Part shown: in pieces, positions 56,701 to 64,000 of the stretch | Numbering within the stretch: the first letter of the stretch is position 1 | Layout of the letters: each line of letters starts with the position of its first letter | DNA from: Bacteroidales bacterium | Lineage (GTDB): Bacteria; Bacteroidota; Bacteroidia; Bacteroidales; VadinHA17 | Direction: 5' to 3' | Assembly: GCA_022865305.1 (NCBI GenBank) | Contig: JALHSP010000101.1 | Span: 62,001 to 126,000 of the forward strand | DNA: 64,000 nucleotides | The notes under the pieces: generated by a model | Database searches by the model: none | Told to the model about the DNA's origin: nothing | What the model saw: the letters and a program-made list of their open reading frames with translations, nothing else | Program-made: the position numbers and the translations under genes

Positions 56701-57075
56701 GCCGCCGGTATTATAGGTTTCTTCCTCAAAAGTGATGAGGTCAATATTGGATTGTTTGTATTCTGCATTTTTATTATAAATGATGAAGATCAGTCTTTTC
56801 TCGAGGGTGTAGTCGAAAAAATCCTCGATCTCTTCAAGCTTTTTCATTGCATAATCTGCAGTATACTGGGCCAGATCACGACCATATTCATTAAAATAAC
56901 AATCGAAATCCTCAAACCTGTAATATGACCAGTAATAATCAAAGTACTGAACTTTGTTTTTACCGAACGTCATCTGATGTCCATTATAAAACTGGCCATT
57001 TGCATTTAAATATGAAATACAAGCTATAATTAAGATTATCAGTCTATTGACTTTTCTCATCCTCTGAATCCTCAT
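53785..57075 (-). CDS. Peptidase-MA-like / TolB-type propeller / outer-membrane barrel protein
   Basis: 1096 residues in three parts after a signal peptide (about 1-27). Part one (about 30-290) resembles peptidase-MA (gluzincin) domains, with MPDWYLKGLINYVGYGWD, but where HExxH is expected the sequence is ITEVIINEM, so it is probably inactive. Part two (about 300-560) is a WD40/PD40 TolB-like propeller (QVRVSPDGQYIAYVTNDWG; FSYSPEGSRLVFSA). Part three (about 680-1096) is a BamA/surface-antigen-like barrel ending FYLSFSLDF, typical of outer-membrane insertion. A second ATG (57060) may be the true start. The function is unknown; a secretion or assembly role is possible. Confidence 0.78.
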   Translation of the reverse strand: MRIQRMRKVNRLIILIIACISYLNANGQFYNGHQMTFGKNKVQYFDYYWSYYRFEDFDCYFNEYGRDLAQYTADYAMKKLEEIEDFFDYTLEKRLIFIIYNKNAEYKQSNIDLITFEEETYNTGGFSRIIKNKVMLYYEGDHVAYQKQIAASITEVIINEMLYNADIRDRISSSSLIYMPDWYLKGLINYVGYGWDYDAENRVKDGFRSGKYKNINHLEYDDAKYAGQSFWRFLGKKYGDALIPNIIYLTKIYKNVNDGFLYVMGQELKDILKEWKAFYLDEFSSDKNQPGIDENTIRKSKKEQIFQQVRVSPDGQYIAYVTNDWGRKKIRLYNQTTGKLKTIFSIEPKFEQVTDNTYPAIAWHPSGKILTFINDEKARLVMYFYRVNEKSTEERNLLYFDKILDFSYSPEGSRLVFSAVKDGNTDLYIHTIASGTNEQITRDVSDDLHPSFLRDSPDEIIFSSNRLSDTLSNTGNPLEKVGLTFDLFTYNILKKNNILTRFTEGQHIDRFSPSGIDRNKIAYIGNANGVLNRYTANFDSTISYIDTTTHYRYFINSVPVTNYDRNILDQSVVNGSDTYGEVLFNKRKYLLRKGLLSNSRPIAKDEIVTTSFRREKDQILHKADSIEQLRQWLIVEDKRRQDTLTKPLYEYYIKDEPIDINHYIFEKEKQNYFEQLWRKDYMDIDLDTGYLELPLIRIYQTSFYNNYIANQIDFTFLNNTYQVYSGGAPYFNPGMNVLTKFGTIDLFENYRITGGFRFSFNFDSNEYLVSIENLKGKFDKQFILHRQAYFSSAGDTLFKTHTYNIYFTYSRPITPVFVLKGTVAYRYDRHVYLATERATLISKNLSNHWANLKGEIIYDNTRKRSTNIYFGTRFKIFGEYYKELTYKKSDMIVIGADFRKYTRIHRELIWANRFAASTSYGPTKLVYYLGGVDNWMGYLFSKYPMFDNTIPVNPDMNYGFQALATNLRGFTQNVRNGNSFVLINSEIRWPIVRYLAGHPLRSNFLNSLQVVGFGDIGTAWSGKNPWSGNNAYDNEIIINGPVKVILDSNRQPIVAGFGAGARAQLFGYFVRADWAWGIENSYILPRIFYLSFSLDF

Positions 57076-57132
57076 GAGATTAACCAGATTTCTACTTTAC
57101 AAATTCTGTTCCAAATAATCCGGTTTAATTAA

Positions 57133-57140
57133 CAAAACTA
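57133..57140 (-). promoter_or_regulatory. Possible -7 box of the three-module gene
   Basis: Minus-strand TAGTTTTG matches TAnnTTTG, 58 bases before the ATG at 57075. Confidence 0.4.
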
Positions 57141-57182
57141 ATGATATTATGTTTTAAAATAACTAAAAAGACTAAACTTTAT

Positions 57183-57190
57183 TATTTTTG
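57183..57190 (+). promoter_or_regulatory. Possible -7 box of the DUF1573 gene
   Basis: TATTTTTG matches TAnnTTTG in T-rich sequence. If used, the leader to the ATG at 57342 would be about 145 bases and would include the paired arms at 57245-57304 (CCAAAT/ATTTGG and GCCGG/CCGGC). Confidence 0.4.
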
Positions 57191-57341
57191 TTCGACATTT
57201 GGCTATTTAGCTTTCCGGTATGATTTTTGTTTTGTACCATGCAACCAAATCAACGCCGGAGGTGTTATTATATTGAACCGGTCAAATCCCGGCTGATAAT
57301 TTGGATATTTACAATTAAATAAATGTTTAATTAATAATAAT

Positions 57342-58433
57342 ATGAAAAGGGTATTGTTCTTTATTTCATTGGTTTTTGTATGTACAGGTTTAATAGCACA
57401 ACCGGTAATGAAGCTTTCTTCAGCAGATCATGATTTTGGAAAGTTCAGAGAAGAAGACGGCGTGCAGTCCTTTGACTTCTTTGTAACGAACTCCGGGAAT
57501 TCTCCCCTGGTTATTCAGAACATAGTTACATCATGTGGCTGTACGACACCTGAATGGACAAAACAACCGATTCCTGCAGGCGGCAAAGGAAAGATTACTG
57601 CAAAATATGATCCGAAGAACCGTCCCGGAGCATTTCAAAAAACTCTGTCGGTCTATACAAATTCAAAACCTGAAGTTGTTGTTCTTGTTATAAAAGGTGA
57701 AGTTATTCCGCGGGAAAAAACCGTAGAGGAGTTATATATATTTCCAGTCGGGCCAGTAAGGTTTGAGAGTAATCACCTTGCATTTACCAATATTAAGAAG
57801 AACGAGAAGAAAATCAAGGTTATGCAGCTTATCAATACTTCGAAGGAACCTGTTAAGGTTGAATTTGATGTACTTCCTCCACATCTGGGCTTAAAGATAA
57901 GTCCGGAAACTCTGAAACCCGGGCAGAAAGGGCTTGTGGAAGGAACTTATGATGCAACCAAAAATCCAGGATGGGGAAATACAAGCGATATGGTGAAAAT
58001 AAAGATTAATGGGGCTGTTCAGCAAAATGTTTATTATTATGTATCTGCAAATCTTGTCGAGGATTTTTCATCTCTTTCCAAAGAAGATCTTGCAAATGCA
58101 CCTGTCTTCAAGCTCGTTACTTCTACCGTTGATCTTGGGAAAATTCCCGGTTCAACCTCAAAAGATGTTGAGTTCACATTCACCAATGAGGGGAAAAATG
58201 ACCTTATAATCAGGTATGTCAGGTCTACCTGCGGCTGTACTGCAGTTCAGCAGGGTCCGCAGGGTAAAGGCATTAAGCAGGGTGAATCCAGCGCCATCAA
58301 GGCAACTTTCAATTCAGGTGGCTATAAGGGAAAAGTAACCAAGGCAATTTATGTATATACCAACGATCCCAAAAATTCTGAAGTTGTACTGATGCTGAAT
58401 GCAGAAGTTGAACAGTCCGGGATTGCACAATAG
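57342..58433 (+). CDS. DUF1573 domain protein
   Basis: 363 residues. A signal peptide (about 1-20, ending LIAQ) precedes two DUF1573 Ig-like domains, one at about 25-120 with TSCGCTTPEW, one at about 265-355 with STCGCTAVQQ, separated by a third beta-sandwich region. The paired CGCT cysteines of each DUF1573 domain are typical. These exported proteins are common in Bacteroidota with no defined role. A terminator follows. Confidence 0.88.
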   Translation: MKRVLFFISLVFVCTGLIAQPVMKLSSADHDFGKFREEDGVQSFDFFVTNSGNSPLVIQNIVTSCGCTTPEWTKQPIPAGGKGKITAKYDPKNRPGAFQKTLSVYTNSKPEVVVLVIKGEVIPREKTVEELYIFPVGPVRFESNHLAFTNIKKNEKKIKVMQLINTSKEPVKVEFDVLPPHLGLKISPETLKPGQKGLVEGTYDATKNPGWGNTSDMVKIKINGAVQQNVYYYVSANLVEDFSSLSKEDLANAPVFKLVTSTVDLGKIPGSTSKDVEFTFTNEGKNDLIIRYVRSTCGCTAVQQGPQGKGIKQGESSAIKATFNSGGYKGKVTKAIYVYTNDPKNSEVVLMLNAEVEQSGIAQ

Positions 58434-58466
58434 ACTCTGCTGAGCACAAACTATATTTATTTTTTG

Positions 58467-58498
58467 AAAGGGTGTCGGTCAACTATCTGGCACCCTTT
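58467..58498 (+). terminator. Intrinsic terminator of the DUF1573 gene
   Basis: A 10-bp stem AAAGGGTGTC/GGCACCCTTT (one G-U pair) with a 12-base loop, running into TTTTGTTATTTTTG. The T-tract overlaps a TAnnTTTG-like string that may serve meaB. Confidence 0.8.
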
Positions 58499-58526
58499 TG
58501 TTATTTTTGCATCAACATAATTAGGG

Positions 58527-59615
58527 ATGGAAGAAAAAAAGAAACATAAAAATACCCTGACTGTTCAGAAAGGAATACCACAGCCTCCGAGTATAAATCC
58601 CGAGGTGCTTAGCGGTACAGGCAGGAAAAAAAGAAAAAGATATTCGGTGGATGAGTATGTTTCAGGCATAATTTCAGGAAACAGGACCCTCTTAAGCAGG
58701 GCTATCACTTTGGCAGAGAGCTCTTTACCCGAACATTACGATGTTATTCAGGCCATTATCGAAAAGTGTCTGCCCTACAGTGCCAAGTCTGTCAGGATAG
58801 GCATTACAGGTGTCCCGGGAGCCGGGAAGAGTACCTTTATTGAAACCTTTGGATTGAATATTACCAGTGAAGGAAAGAAACTAGCCGTTCTGGCAGTTGA
58901 TCCGAGCAGCAAGCATTCAAAGGGAAGCATACTTGGTGATAAGACAAGGATGGAGAAACTGAGTGCTCATCCTGGTGCTTTTATACGGCCATCCCCGGCA
59001 GCAGGGACTCTTGGCGGTGTAGCCCGGAAAACAAGAGAAACTATTATTCTGTGTGAAGCAGCTGGCTTTGATACAATACTTGTTGAGACAGTGGGTGTTG
59101 GGCAATCCGAAACAGCTGTTCATTCAATGGTCGATTTTTTTCTTCTTCTTATGCTTGCAGGAGCAGGAGACGAGCTGCAAGGTATAAAACGGGGAATAAT
59201 GGAAATGGCCGATGCTGTTGCGATAACCAAAGCTGATGGTCAGAATAAGCCAGCTGCAGAAAGGGCAAAGGTTTTGTATCAGAATGCCATCAATTTGTTT
59301 CCGGTACCACCTTCCGGGTGGAAAACGGATGTCCTGACATGCTCGGCTCTGGAAAATACCGGCATCAAAAAATTATGGGAACACATCATGAATTATATTG
59401 CATTTACCAGGCAGAGCGGTTATTTTGATGAACGCAGGAAGCAACAGGCAATCATCAGAATGCATGATACAATCATTGATTATCTGACTAATTCATTTTA
59501 TAGTGACAAAGATGTAAAGTCGATGAGACAACATCTTGAGCAGCAATTATATGAAGGCAAAATAACCTCATTTAAGGCTGCTGTCAGTTTAATTGACAAA
59601 TACCTTAAAAAGTAA
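58527..59615 (+). CDS. meaB: Methylmalonyl-CoA mutase-associated GTPase MeaB
   Basis: G3E GTPase that guards and loads adenosylcobalamin into methylmalonyl-CoA mutase. 362 residues. P-loop GVPGAGKST (95-103), then DPSSKHSKGSILGDKTRM, AAGTLGGVARKTRE, and the switch-like VETVGVGQSE. The mutase genes are not in the window. Together with the acyl-CoA carboxylase at 37-39 kb it supports the succinate-propionate route. It lies 93 bases after the DUF1573 gene, beyond its terminator. Confidence 0.95.
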   Translation: MEEKKKHKNTLTVQKGIPQPPSINPEVLSGTGRKKRKRYSVDEYVSGIISGNRTLLSRAITLAESSLPEHYDVIQAIIEKCLPYSAKSVRIGITGVPGAGKSTFIETFGLNITSEGKKLAVLAVDPSSKHSKGSILGDKTRMEKLSAHPGAFIRPSPAAGTLGGVARKTRETIILCEAAGFDTILVETVGVGQSETAVHSMVDFFLLLMLAGAGDELQGIKRGIMEMADAVAITKADGQNKPAAERAKVLYQNAINLFPVPPSGWKTDVLTCSALENTGIKKLWEHIMNYIAFTRQSGYFDERRKQQAIIRMHDTIIDYLTNSFYSDKDVKSMRQHLEQQLYEGKITSFKAAVSLIDKYLKK

Positions 59616-59635
59616 ACGGAATTTACATTAATTCA

Positions 59636-59643
59636 TATCTTTG
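59636..59643 (+). promoter_or_regulatory. -7 box of the TlpA-like gene
   Basis: TATCTTTG matches TAnnTTTG, 47 bases before the ATG at 59691, in the gap after meaB. Confidence 0.5.
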
Positions 59644-59690
59644 TGCGCAGTGAAAAATTATAACTAAGTTAATATTCAAATCCGGGTAAT

Positions 59691-60788
59691 ATGAAAAGAA
59701 TCATTTATTTAATTTTTGTTGCAGCTTTATTTTCTTCCTGTTCATCAGAACCACATTTTGTTGTAAAAGGGAAGATTGATGAATCAGATAGTGTTAAGTT
59801 TCTCCTGATGAAACGAGAAGCAGGCAGGTATGTAATCATTGATTCGGCAGTTTCAAAAAAAGGCAATTTTAAAATGACCGGGACCATCGAATTTCCGGAT
59901 ATGGTGCAACTGATAGCCGTAAACAGAGAGAACAGGACATCATTCTACCTTGAAAATTCCAGGATCACTATTACGGGGAAACTCGATTCACTTTTTAATG
60001 CAAAGATTACCGGATCTAAAACACAGGATGAGTACAGATATATAATTGATACCAGAAAACCTTTAAGCGAGAAATATTCAGATTTATACTTACAATATCA
60101 GACTGCCAGCCAGGTTCGGGATACTGCAAAAGTAGCCCAGCTAGAAAATGAGATTGAATCTGTCATGAAAGAAATGATTGCATTACAGAAAGATTTTATA
60201 AAGAACAATCCTGCTTCCTTTTTAGCTCCAACACTTTTAAACGACTTCAGCTACGAAATGGAAGCAGAGGAAATTGAAGCAGCTCTTAATGCAATGGATA
60301 CCAATGTTGCCAAAATTCCTCTGGTAAAAGAAATGAAGGATAGAGTTGCAAGATTAAAGACTGTTTCAGTAGGACAAAAGGCACCTGACTTCACCCTGAA
60401 TAATGTTGATGGTAATCCGGTTGCTCTTTCTTCAAAGGTAGGTTCAAAGATACTGCTGATCGATTTTTGGGCTGCATGGTGCAATCCATGCCGCCAGGAG
60501 AATCCAAATATTGTAAAAGTATATAATGAATTTCACAAGAAAGGATTTGATGTCTTGGGTGTATCACTTGACAGCAATAAAGAAGCATGGATTAAAGCTA
60601 TAGCAAATGACAAACTGAGCTGGACACAAGTTACCGACCTTGAACAATATGAAAGTTCAGCTGCAAAATTATATGCTGTAGATGCAATTCCCTCTAATTT
60701 TCTTCTGGATGAAACCGGAACAATAATTGCCAGAAATGTCAGAGGCCAGGCTTTGTATGATAAAGTTAATGGGGTGCTCGGAAAATAG
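59691..60788 (+). CDS. TlpA-family thiol-disulfide oxidoreductase lipoprotein with DUF4369
   Basis: 365 residues. A lipoprotein signal (lipobox FSSC, C17), then a DUF4369-type beta domain (about 22-115), a helical linker, and a thioredoxin domain (about 227-360). The active site is WCNPC (C264, C267) and the cis-Pro is in VDAIPSNFLLD. It probably reduces or isomerises disulfides in the periplasm or works in cytochrome maturation, as related proteins do. It is convergent with the response regulator, with eight bases between stops. Confidence 0.92.
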   Translation: MKRIIYLIFVAALFSSCSSEPHFVVKGKIDESDSVKFLLMKREAGRYVIIDSAVSKKGNFKMTGTIEFPDMVQLIAVNRENRTSFYLENSRITITGKLDSLFNAKITGSKTQDEYRYIIDTRKPLSEKYSDLYLQYQTASQVRDTAKVAQLENEIESVMKEMIALQKDFIKNNPASFLAPTLLNDFSYEMEAEEIEAALNAMDTNVAKIPLVKEMKDRVARLKTVSVGQKAPDFTLNNVDGNPVALSSKVGSKILLIDFWAAWCNPCRQENPNIVKVYNEFHKKGFDVLGVSLDSNKEAWIKAIANDKLSWTQVTDLEQYESSAAKLYAVDAIPSNFLLDETGTIIARNVRGQALYDKVNGVLGK

Positions 60789-60796
60789 TTACACAA

Positions 60797-61486
60797 TTAC
60801 TGATTCTGCTCTTCTTTATTGATTTCCTCAAGGATAAAGCCTGTCCCCCTCACGGTCCTTATATCAATATTTTTATCTTCTGAGATATACTTCCGTAAAC
60901 GGCTGATAAAAACATCCATGCTTCTTCCAAGGAAATAATCATCCTCCCCCCATATCTCGGTCAGGATGTCTTCCCTTGCAAGTATTTTGTTTTTGTTGAG
61001 GATAAAATATTTTAACAACTGTGCCTCCTTCAGGGTCAGCTTTTCCTTTGTATTCCCTGAAATTAGCTCGAGAGTGTTGAATTTCAGAACGGTTGATGAA
61101 ATCTTAAATTCATCATTCACCGATGAATATGCTCTTTTCAGAATGTTATTTATCCTGAGAATCAGGACCTCCGGATCAAATGGTTTTGTAATATAATCAT
61201 CTGCCCCGATTTTCAATCCCCTTACAATGTCTTCCTTGAGACTTTTTGCAGTAAGGAAAATAAGAGGAACATCAGGTTGTGCTTTTTTTATTTTCTCCCC
61301 GAGTGTAAATCCGTCCATCTCTGGCATCATTACATCAAGGACGCAGATATCCGGTTTATCCTGGTTAAATAATTCCCAGGCTTCTTTACCATCACGGGCG
61401 AGTGTTACTTCAAAACCGCTGATTGTAACATACTGGGACAATATATTTCCGAAATCCCTGTCATCTTCAGCCAATAGAACTTTCAT
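60797..61486 (-). CDS. OmpR-family response regulator
   Basis: 229 residues: a receiver domain (1 to about 115) with phosphoacceptor D51 in VLDVMMPEMDG and the conserved Lys in ITKPFDPE, and a winged-helix DNA-binding domain (about 130-225) ending in RTVRGTGFILEE. It is 15 bases after the histidine kinase, its likely partner. The divergent exported protein at 63.0 kb is a candidate target. Confidence 0.95.
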   Translation of the reverse strand: MKVLLAEDDRDFGNILSQYVTISGFEVTLARDGKEAWELFNQDKPDICVLDVMMPEMDGFTLGEKIKKAQPDVPLIFLTAKSLKEDIVRGLKIGADDYITKPFDPEVLILRINNILKRAYSSVNDEFKISSTVLKFNTLELISGNTKEKLTLKEAQLLKYFILNKNKILAREDILTEIWGEDDYFLGRSMDVFISRLRKYISEDKNIDIRTVRGTGFILEEINKEEQNQ

Positions 61487-61501
61487 AATCCTGAAAATTT
61501 T

Positions 61502-62893
61502 TTAATAAGGAATTGTTATTGTAAAGATACTACCTTTTCCCGGTTTACTGCTAACTGTCACATCTCCGCCGTGAGCTTCAGCAATTCTTTTAACATAATA
61601 AAGCCCCAGTCCAAGTCCTTTGTATTTATGAATATTGCCTGATGAAGCACGGTAGAATTTATCAAAGATATGTTTCTGGTCTGTTTTGCTGATCCCTATC
61701 CCGTTATCGGCAATCTTAATACAGATATTGTTATTCTCAGCAAGACCTTCAATATTTATAGCAGGCTCTTTATCAGAATATTTAACTGCATTCGAGAGAA
61801 GGTTATTTATCATAGTGGTAAAATATACAAGATCAAGATCCACCTTAGCCCCGTTGAAATTATATTTTTCTGTAAGTGCGGCACAGTTACCACAGCCAGA
61901 TCTGAAACTGTCAACTATATCATTCATTATCTCATCAATTCCAATAGATTTCTTATCAAGCTGAAACTGTGTTCTTTCCCACATGCTTATCTCGAGTATC
62001 ATGTTAATAAGCTGATTCAGATGGATACTCTGCTTACCGATAAGTTTTGCAGTTTCAAGAATTTTTTCCTGGTTGGTCCTTATTTGCTCCATTTCAAGTG
62101 TCTTCCCCGCCACAGTTATGGTCGACAATGGTGTCTTCAGCTCATGGGTCATATTATTAATAAAGTCTGTTTTGAGATTTGACAATCTTTTTTCTTCCAT
62201 AAGGTTACGGTAAGTGATCAGAAAGATTACTACCACTACAACTATGCTGAAGAGGCTCATTCCCAACGATGCAGCTGTTTCCTTAAGGATCATTCTCCGT
62301 TTATCGGAAAAGTCTATGTAGTACTCAAAACTCAAACTATAATAATTATCATCAAGGCGAAACCAGTTAACCATGATGCTCGATTTTATTCCTTTTAAAG
62401 AAGTTGTCATCGGTTCCCGTCCTGGCGGCCGCCGATTACGGGAGAATTCACTCTGGTAAATATTCAGAGTGTCCTCTCCTATAAGTTCAAGGTTCGTGAT
62501 TTCGATCCTGTGATTGAAGTCTTTCTCAAATCCCTGGTTTTCAAAATAGGTTGAAAGATATGCGGAAAAATCCTGTTCATCATTTAATACTTTGGAGAAG
62601 CTTTTTAAGATCTCGTTCCTTACAGCAGGCAGTTTCTGAATATCTTTTTTAATTCTCGGAATTTCTTTTACAACCGAATCTGAATACCAGTTCAGGAGAT
62701 ACCGGACTGTGTCAAAACCCATTGTTCTTTGACCCCGTAAAGACCCTGCTGCTTCCTGCGACAGTGTCTTGTACCTGAGCCATAACATCTCATCTTTTTG
62801 CTGCCAGACTCCCCTGATAATAATTACCTGCGCAGTGATCAGGATGATGATGGAAATTATACCAAGCAACAGAATGGTATTCCTTTTTTTCAT
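61502..62893 (-). CDS. Sensor histidine kinase
   Basis: 463 residues from the ATG at 62893; an upstream TTG at 62914 lies inside the promoter box and is rejected. Two membrane helices (about 7-27 and 213-233) enclose a periplasmic sensor region of about 185 residues with no domain I recognise. The HisKA domain has NNMTHELKTPLSTI, and the ATPase domain has NLLSNAVKYS, IADNGIGISK and GLGLGLYYVKRI. It is the first gene of the two-component operon; a -7 box lies at 62912-62919. Confidence 0.94.
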   Translation of the reverse strand: MKKRNTILLLGIISIIILITAQVIIIRGVWQQKDEMLWLRYKTLSQEAAGSLRGQRTMGFDTVRYLLNWYSDSVVKEIPRIKKDIQKLPAVRNEILKSFSKVLNDEQDFSAYLSTYFENQGFEKDFNHRIEITNLELIGEDTLNIYQSEFSRNRRPPGREPMTTSLKGIKSSIMVNWFRLDDNYYSLSFEYYIDFSDKRRMILKETAASLGMSLFSIVVVVVIFLITYRNLMEEKRLSNLKTDFINNMTHELKTPLSTITVAGKTLEMEQIRTNQEKILETAKLIGKQSIHLNQLINMILEISMWERTQFQLDKKSIGIDEIMNDIVDSFRSGCGNCAALTEKYNFNGAKVDLDLVYFTTMINNLLSNAVKYSDKEPAINIEGLAENNNICIKIADNGIGISKTDQKHIFDKFYRASSGNIHKYKGLGLGLYYVKRIAEAHGGDVTVSSKPGKGSIFTITIPY

Positions 62894-62911
62894 ATCTTTC
62901 AGTTTGCTTTT

Positions 62912-62919
62912 CAAATGTA
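62912..62919 (-). promoter_or_regulatory. -7 box of the two-component operon
   Basis: Minus-strand TACATTTG matches TAnnTTTG; transcription would begin close to 62905, about 12 bases before the kinase ATG. Confidence 0.55.
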
Positions 62920-63007
62920 TTCATTTTTTATTAAAAGGTCAGTTAGCCCAACCAAACATTAACCCTGCGTTAACCCTGTATTAACAAAAAAATGGCATTT
63001 CGGGCAT

Positions 63008-63015
63008 TATCTTTG
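63008..63015 (+). promoter_or_regulatory. -7 box of the secreted coiled-coil gene
   Basis: TATCTTTG matches TAnnTTTG, 28 bases before the ATG at 63044. It shares the gap with the divergent kinase promoter. Confidence 0.55.
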
Positions 63016-63043
63016 AATCACTAAATGATAAAACCAGGCAGTC

Positions 63044-63730
63044 ATGAAAAAGAGCAGTATAATATTAGGAATTGTTTTTCTCTTCGCAGTTTGTTTTAGA
63101 TTCCAGGGAGTAAATGCTCAGGAGAAGTCAAAGGAGGAGAAAGAGAAGGAATTGCAGGAACTCATTATTGAGCAGAAGAAAGCCATGAAAGACCAGCAGA
63201 AAGCACAGGAGGAGATGCAAAAAGCATTGCAAGAAAGCAAAGTGGAAATCGATCAAGCAATGGAAGATGCTAAAGTAGAAGATAAGGTCAACAGAGCAAT
63301 GAGGGTTTATTCTGATGGATTCAGGAACAGGCCCCTGTTTAATAACGGTGAGCCATTCGTTTTTACTCCTGTAGGTGAATTCGGTCATGCATTTACCGGG
63401 GAATCTGAACGAACCTCATGGGATTTTTCAAAGTCTGTAAAGGAAACTTCCTTTTCAAGGGATTATACTTTTGATGTAGAGCCTACCGTCAATACGGTTG
63501 TTATGTCAGTTAACGGCGATTGTAAAGCTGGTGAGATCCGAATAAAGATCATCATGCCTAACGGCAAAACATATTCTGACATCATTATTGATGAATTTGG
63601 CAATCTTAACTGGAGAAAATCATTCACAATTTCCGAAACGGAAAATAAGGATAAGTCTGGTGCATGGAAATTTGACATAAGCTCCTCGAAAGCAACGGGA
63701 TACTTTAAGATATCTCTTCAGACATATTAA
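63044..63730 (+). CDS. Secreted protein with N-terminal coiled coil
   Basis: 228 residues. A signal peptide (about 1-25, ending VNAQ) is followed by a strongly charged coiled coil rich in Lys, Glu and Gln (about 27-85). The rest is a beta-rich domain (SRDYTFDVEPTVNTVVMSVN; GEIRIKIIMPNGKTYSDIII). I do not recognise a family. It should be periplasmic or on the envelope. It diverges from the two-component operon, sharing a 150-bp gap with it, so it may be regulated by that system (inference). Confidence 0.82.
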   Translation: MKKSSIILGIVFLFAVCFRFQGVNAQEKSKEEKEKELQELIIEQKKAMKDQQKAQEEMQKALQESKVEIDQAMEDAKVEDKVNRAMRVYSDGFRNRPLFNNGEPFVFTPVGEFGHAFTGESERTSWDFSKSVKETSFSRDYTFDVEPTVNTVVMSVNGDCKAGEIRIKIIMPNGKTYSDIIIDEFGNLNWRKSFTISETENKDKSGAWKFDISSSKATGYFKISLQTY

Positions 63731-63772
63731 TTTTTATTTCGTCTTCCGACGGATTATTTTTCATTCCTTTGG

Positions 63773-63806
63773 AAATGAGGCCGGGTCAGGGGGACCAGCC
63801 TCATTT
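63773..63806 (+). terminator. Terminator after the secreted coiled-coil gene
   Basis: Stem AAATGAGGC/GCCTCATTT with inner GGTC/GACC pairing, followed by a six-T run on the plus strand that reaches the stop codon of the convergent gene at 63808. Confidence 0.75.
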
Positions 63807-63807
63807 T

Positions 63808-64000
63808 TTATTCCATCTGAGCTGAAGTACGACCTCCTTTGACACTTTCAACCTTTAATGTGAATTTATTACCTCCTTTTACTATCCACTTCAGGTCAAC
63901 TTGCTGGTAACCAGCAATATTCTGAATCTCCATACGCTCAGGATTCTTCTTCTGTTCCGTTGTACGGTTGAGGTCGGCATTTTCGACGATCATGCCTGCA
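63808..64000 (-). CDS. C-terminal part of a gene entering from beyond the window (possible M14 peptidase)
   Basis: About 64 codons open to the window's right edge, ending MEIQNIAGYQQVDLKWIVKG and a final SVKGGRTSAQME. There is an in-frame ATG at 63993 but the frame stays open upstream, so this is most likely the tail of a larger gene. The ending with WIVKGG..FTLKVESVKGG resembles the last beta-sandwich of some Bacteroidota M14 carboxypeptidases (from memory), but too little is present to be sure. Confidence 0.55.
   Translation of the reverse strand, partial: AGMIVENADLNRTTEQKKNPERMEIQNIAGYQQVDLKWIVKGGNKFTLKVESVKGGRTSAQME

Noticed and set aside
58502-58509. TATTTTTG as promoter of meaB
   Set aside because: It matches the -7 pattern but lies in the T-tract of the DUF1573 terminator; chance is likely, so it is not listed as a feature.

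Overview
The window looks like chromosome of an uncultured or little-studied Bacteroidota (Bacteroidales/Marinilabiliales-like) bacterium. The evidence is seen directly: exact Bacteroidota-type -7 boxes (TAnnTTTG) upstream of many genes, two with a TTTG -33 box; two cargo proteins with type IX secretion (T9SS) C-terminal sorting domains; a GldB lipoprotein and a PorT-like barrel; the MurF-Alr fusion; the MqnE futalosine enzyme; DUF5686, DUF4294 and DUF1573 proteins; and many SPII lipoproteins. A clostridial-type 2[4Fe-4S] ferredoxin, formate-tetrahydrofolate ligase, glycine decarboxylase, an acyl-CoA carboxylase and MeaB fit an anaerobic or microaerophilic life with C1 and propionate metabolism (inference). 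No tRNA, rRNA, CRISPR array, intact insertion sequence or phage module was seen.

Layout. 1-6.1 kb: the start of a dienelactone-hydrolase-like gene, fhs overlapping a MobA-like gene, and a large GH2 beta-galactosidase lipoprotein. 6.1-12.8 kb (minus strand): a secreted PHP-domain protein, a DUF3267 membrane zincin, a TIR-TM-TolB-like-TPR protein, and a secreted pair (a beta-helix protein plus a four-repeat T9SS cargo). 12.8-13.4 kb is non-coding with repeats and a 40-bp perfect palindrome. 13.4-20 kb: DUF4294, thpR, a sugar transferase (minus), pcm, an MBL hydrolase and gcvP. 20-23.8 kb: a tight operon of UroD-like, DUF6807 and Gfo/Idh-like lipoprotein genes. 24-30.8 kb: ddl, divergent lemA-TPM-TPM, then the minus-strand PASTA/T9SS-cargo/rluD operon.

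30.9-45.9 kb is mostly housekeeping: mqnE, rpmH, rsmG, an ECF sigma factor, GT2, tgt-lptF/G, acyl-CoA carboxylase beta plus biotin carrier, ispE, dnaB, a DUF5686 protein, rsmI. 46-53.7 kb: tdk, murF-alr, a Crp/Fnr regulator, nadE, a PorT-like gene, gldB, ferredoxin. 53.8-64 kb: a three-module outer-membrane protein, DUF1573, meaB, a TlpA-like lipoprotein, a histidine kinase/response regulator pair, a divergent secreted coiled-coil protein, and the 3' end of a further gene.

A C/G-rich hairpin-forming repeat recurs in at least eight intergenic gaps, typically just after stop codons; one copy supplies the last codons of gcvP. The most unusual material is the 20-23.8 kb operon, whose UroD-like and oxidoreductase-like members lack hallmark residues, the TIR/TPR receptor-like protein, the beta-helix/FIDTDPGFG-repeat pair, and the palindrome. 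I see no single large, clearly new multi-gene system.
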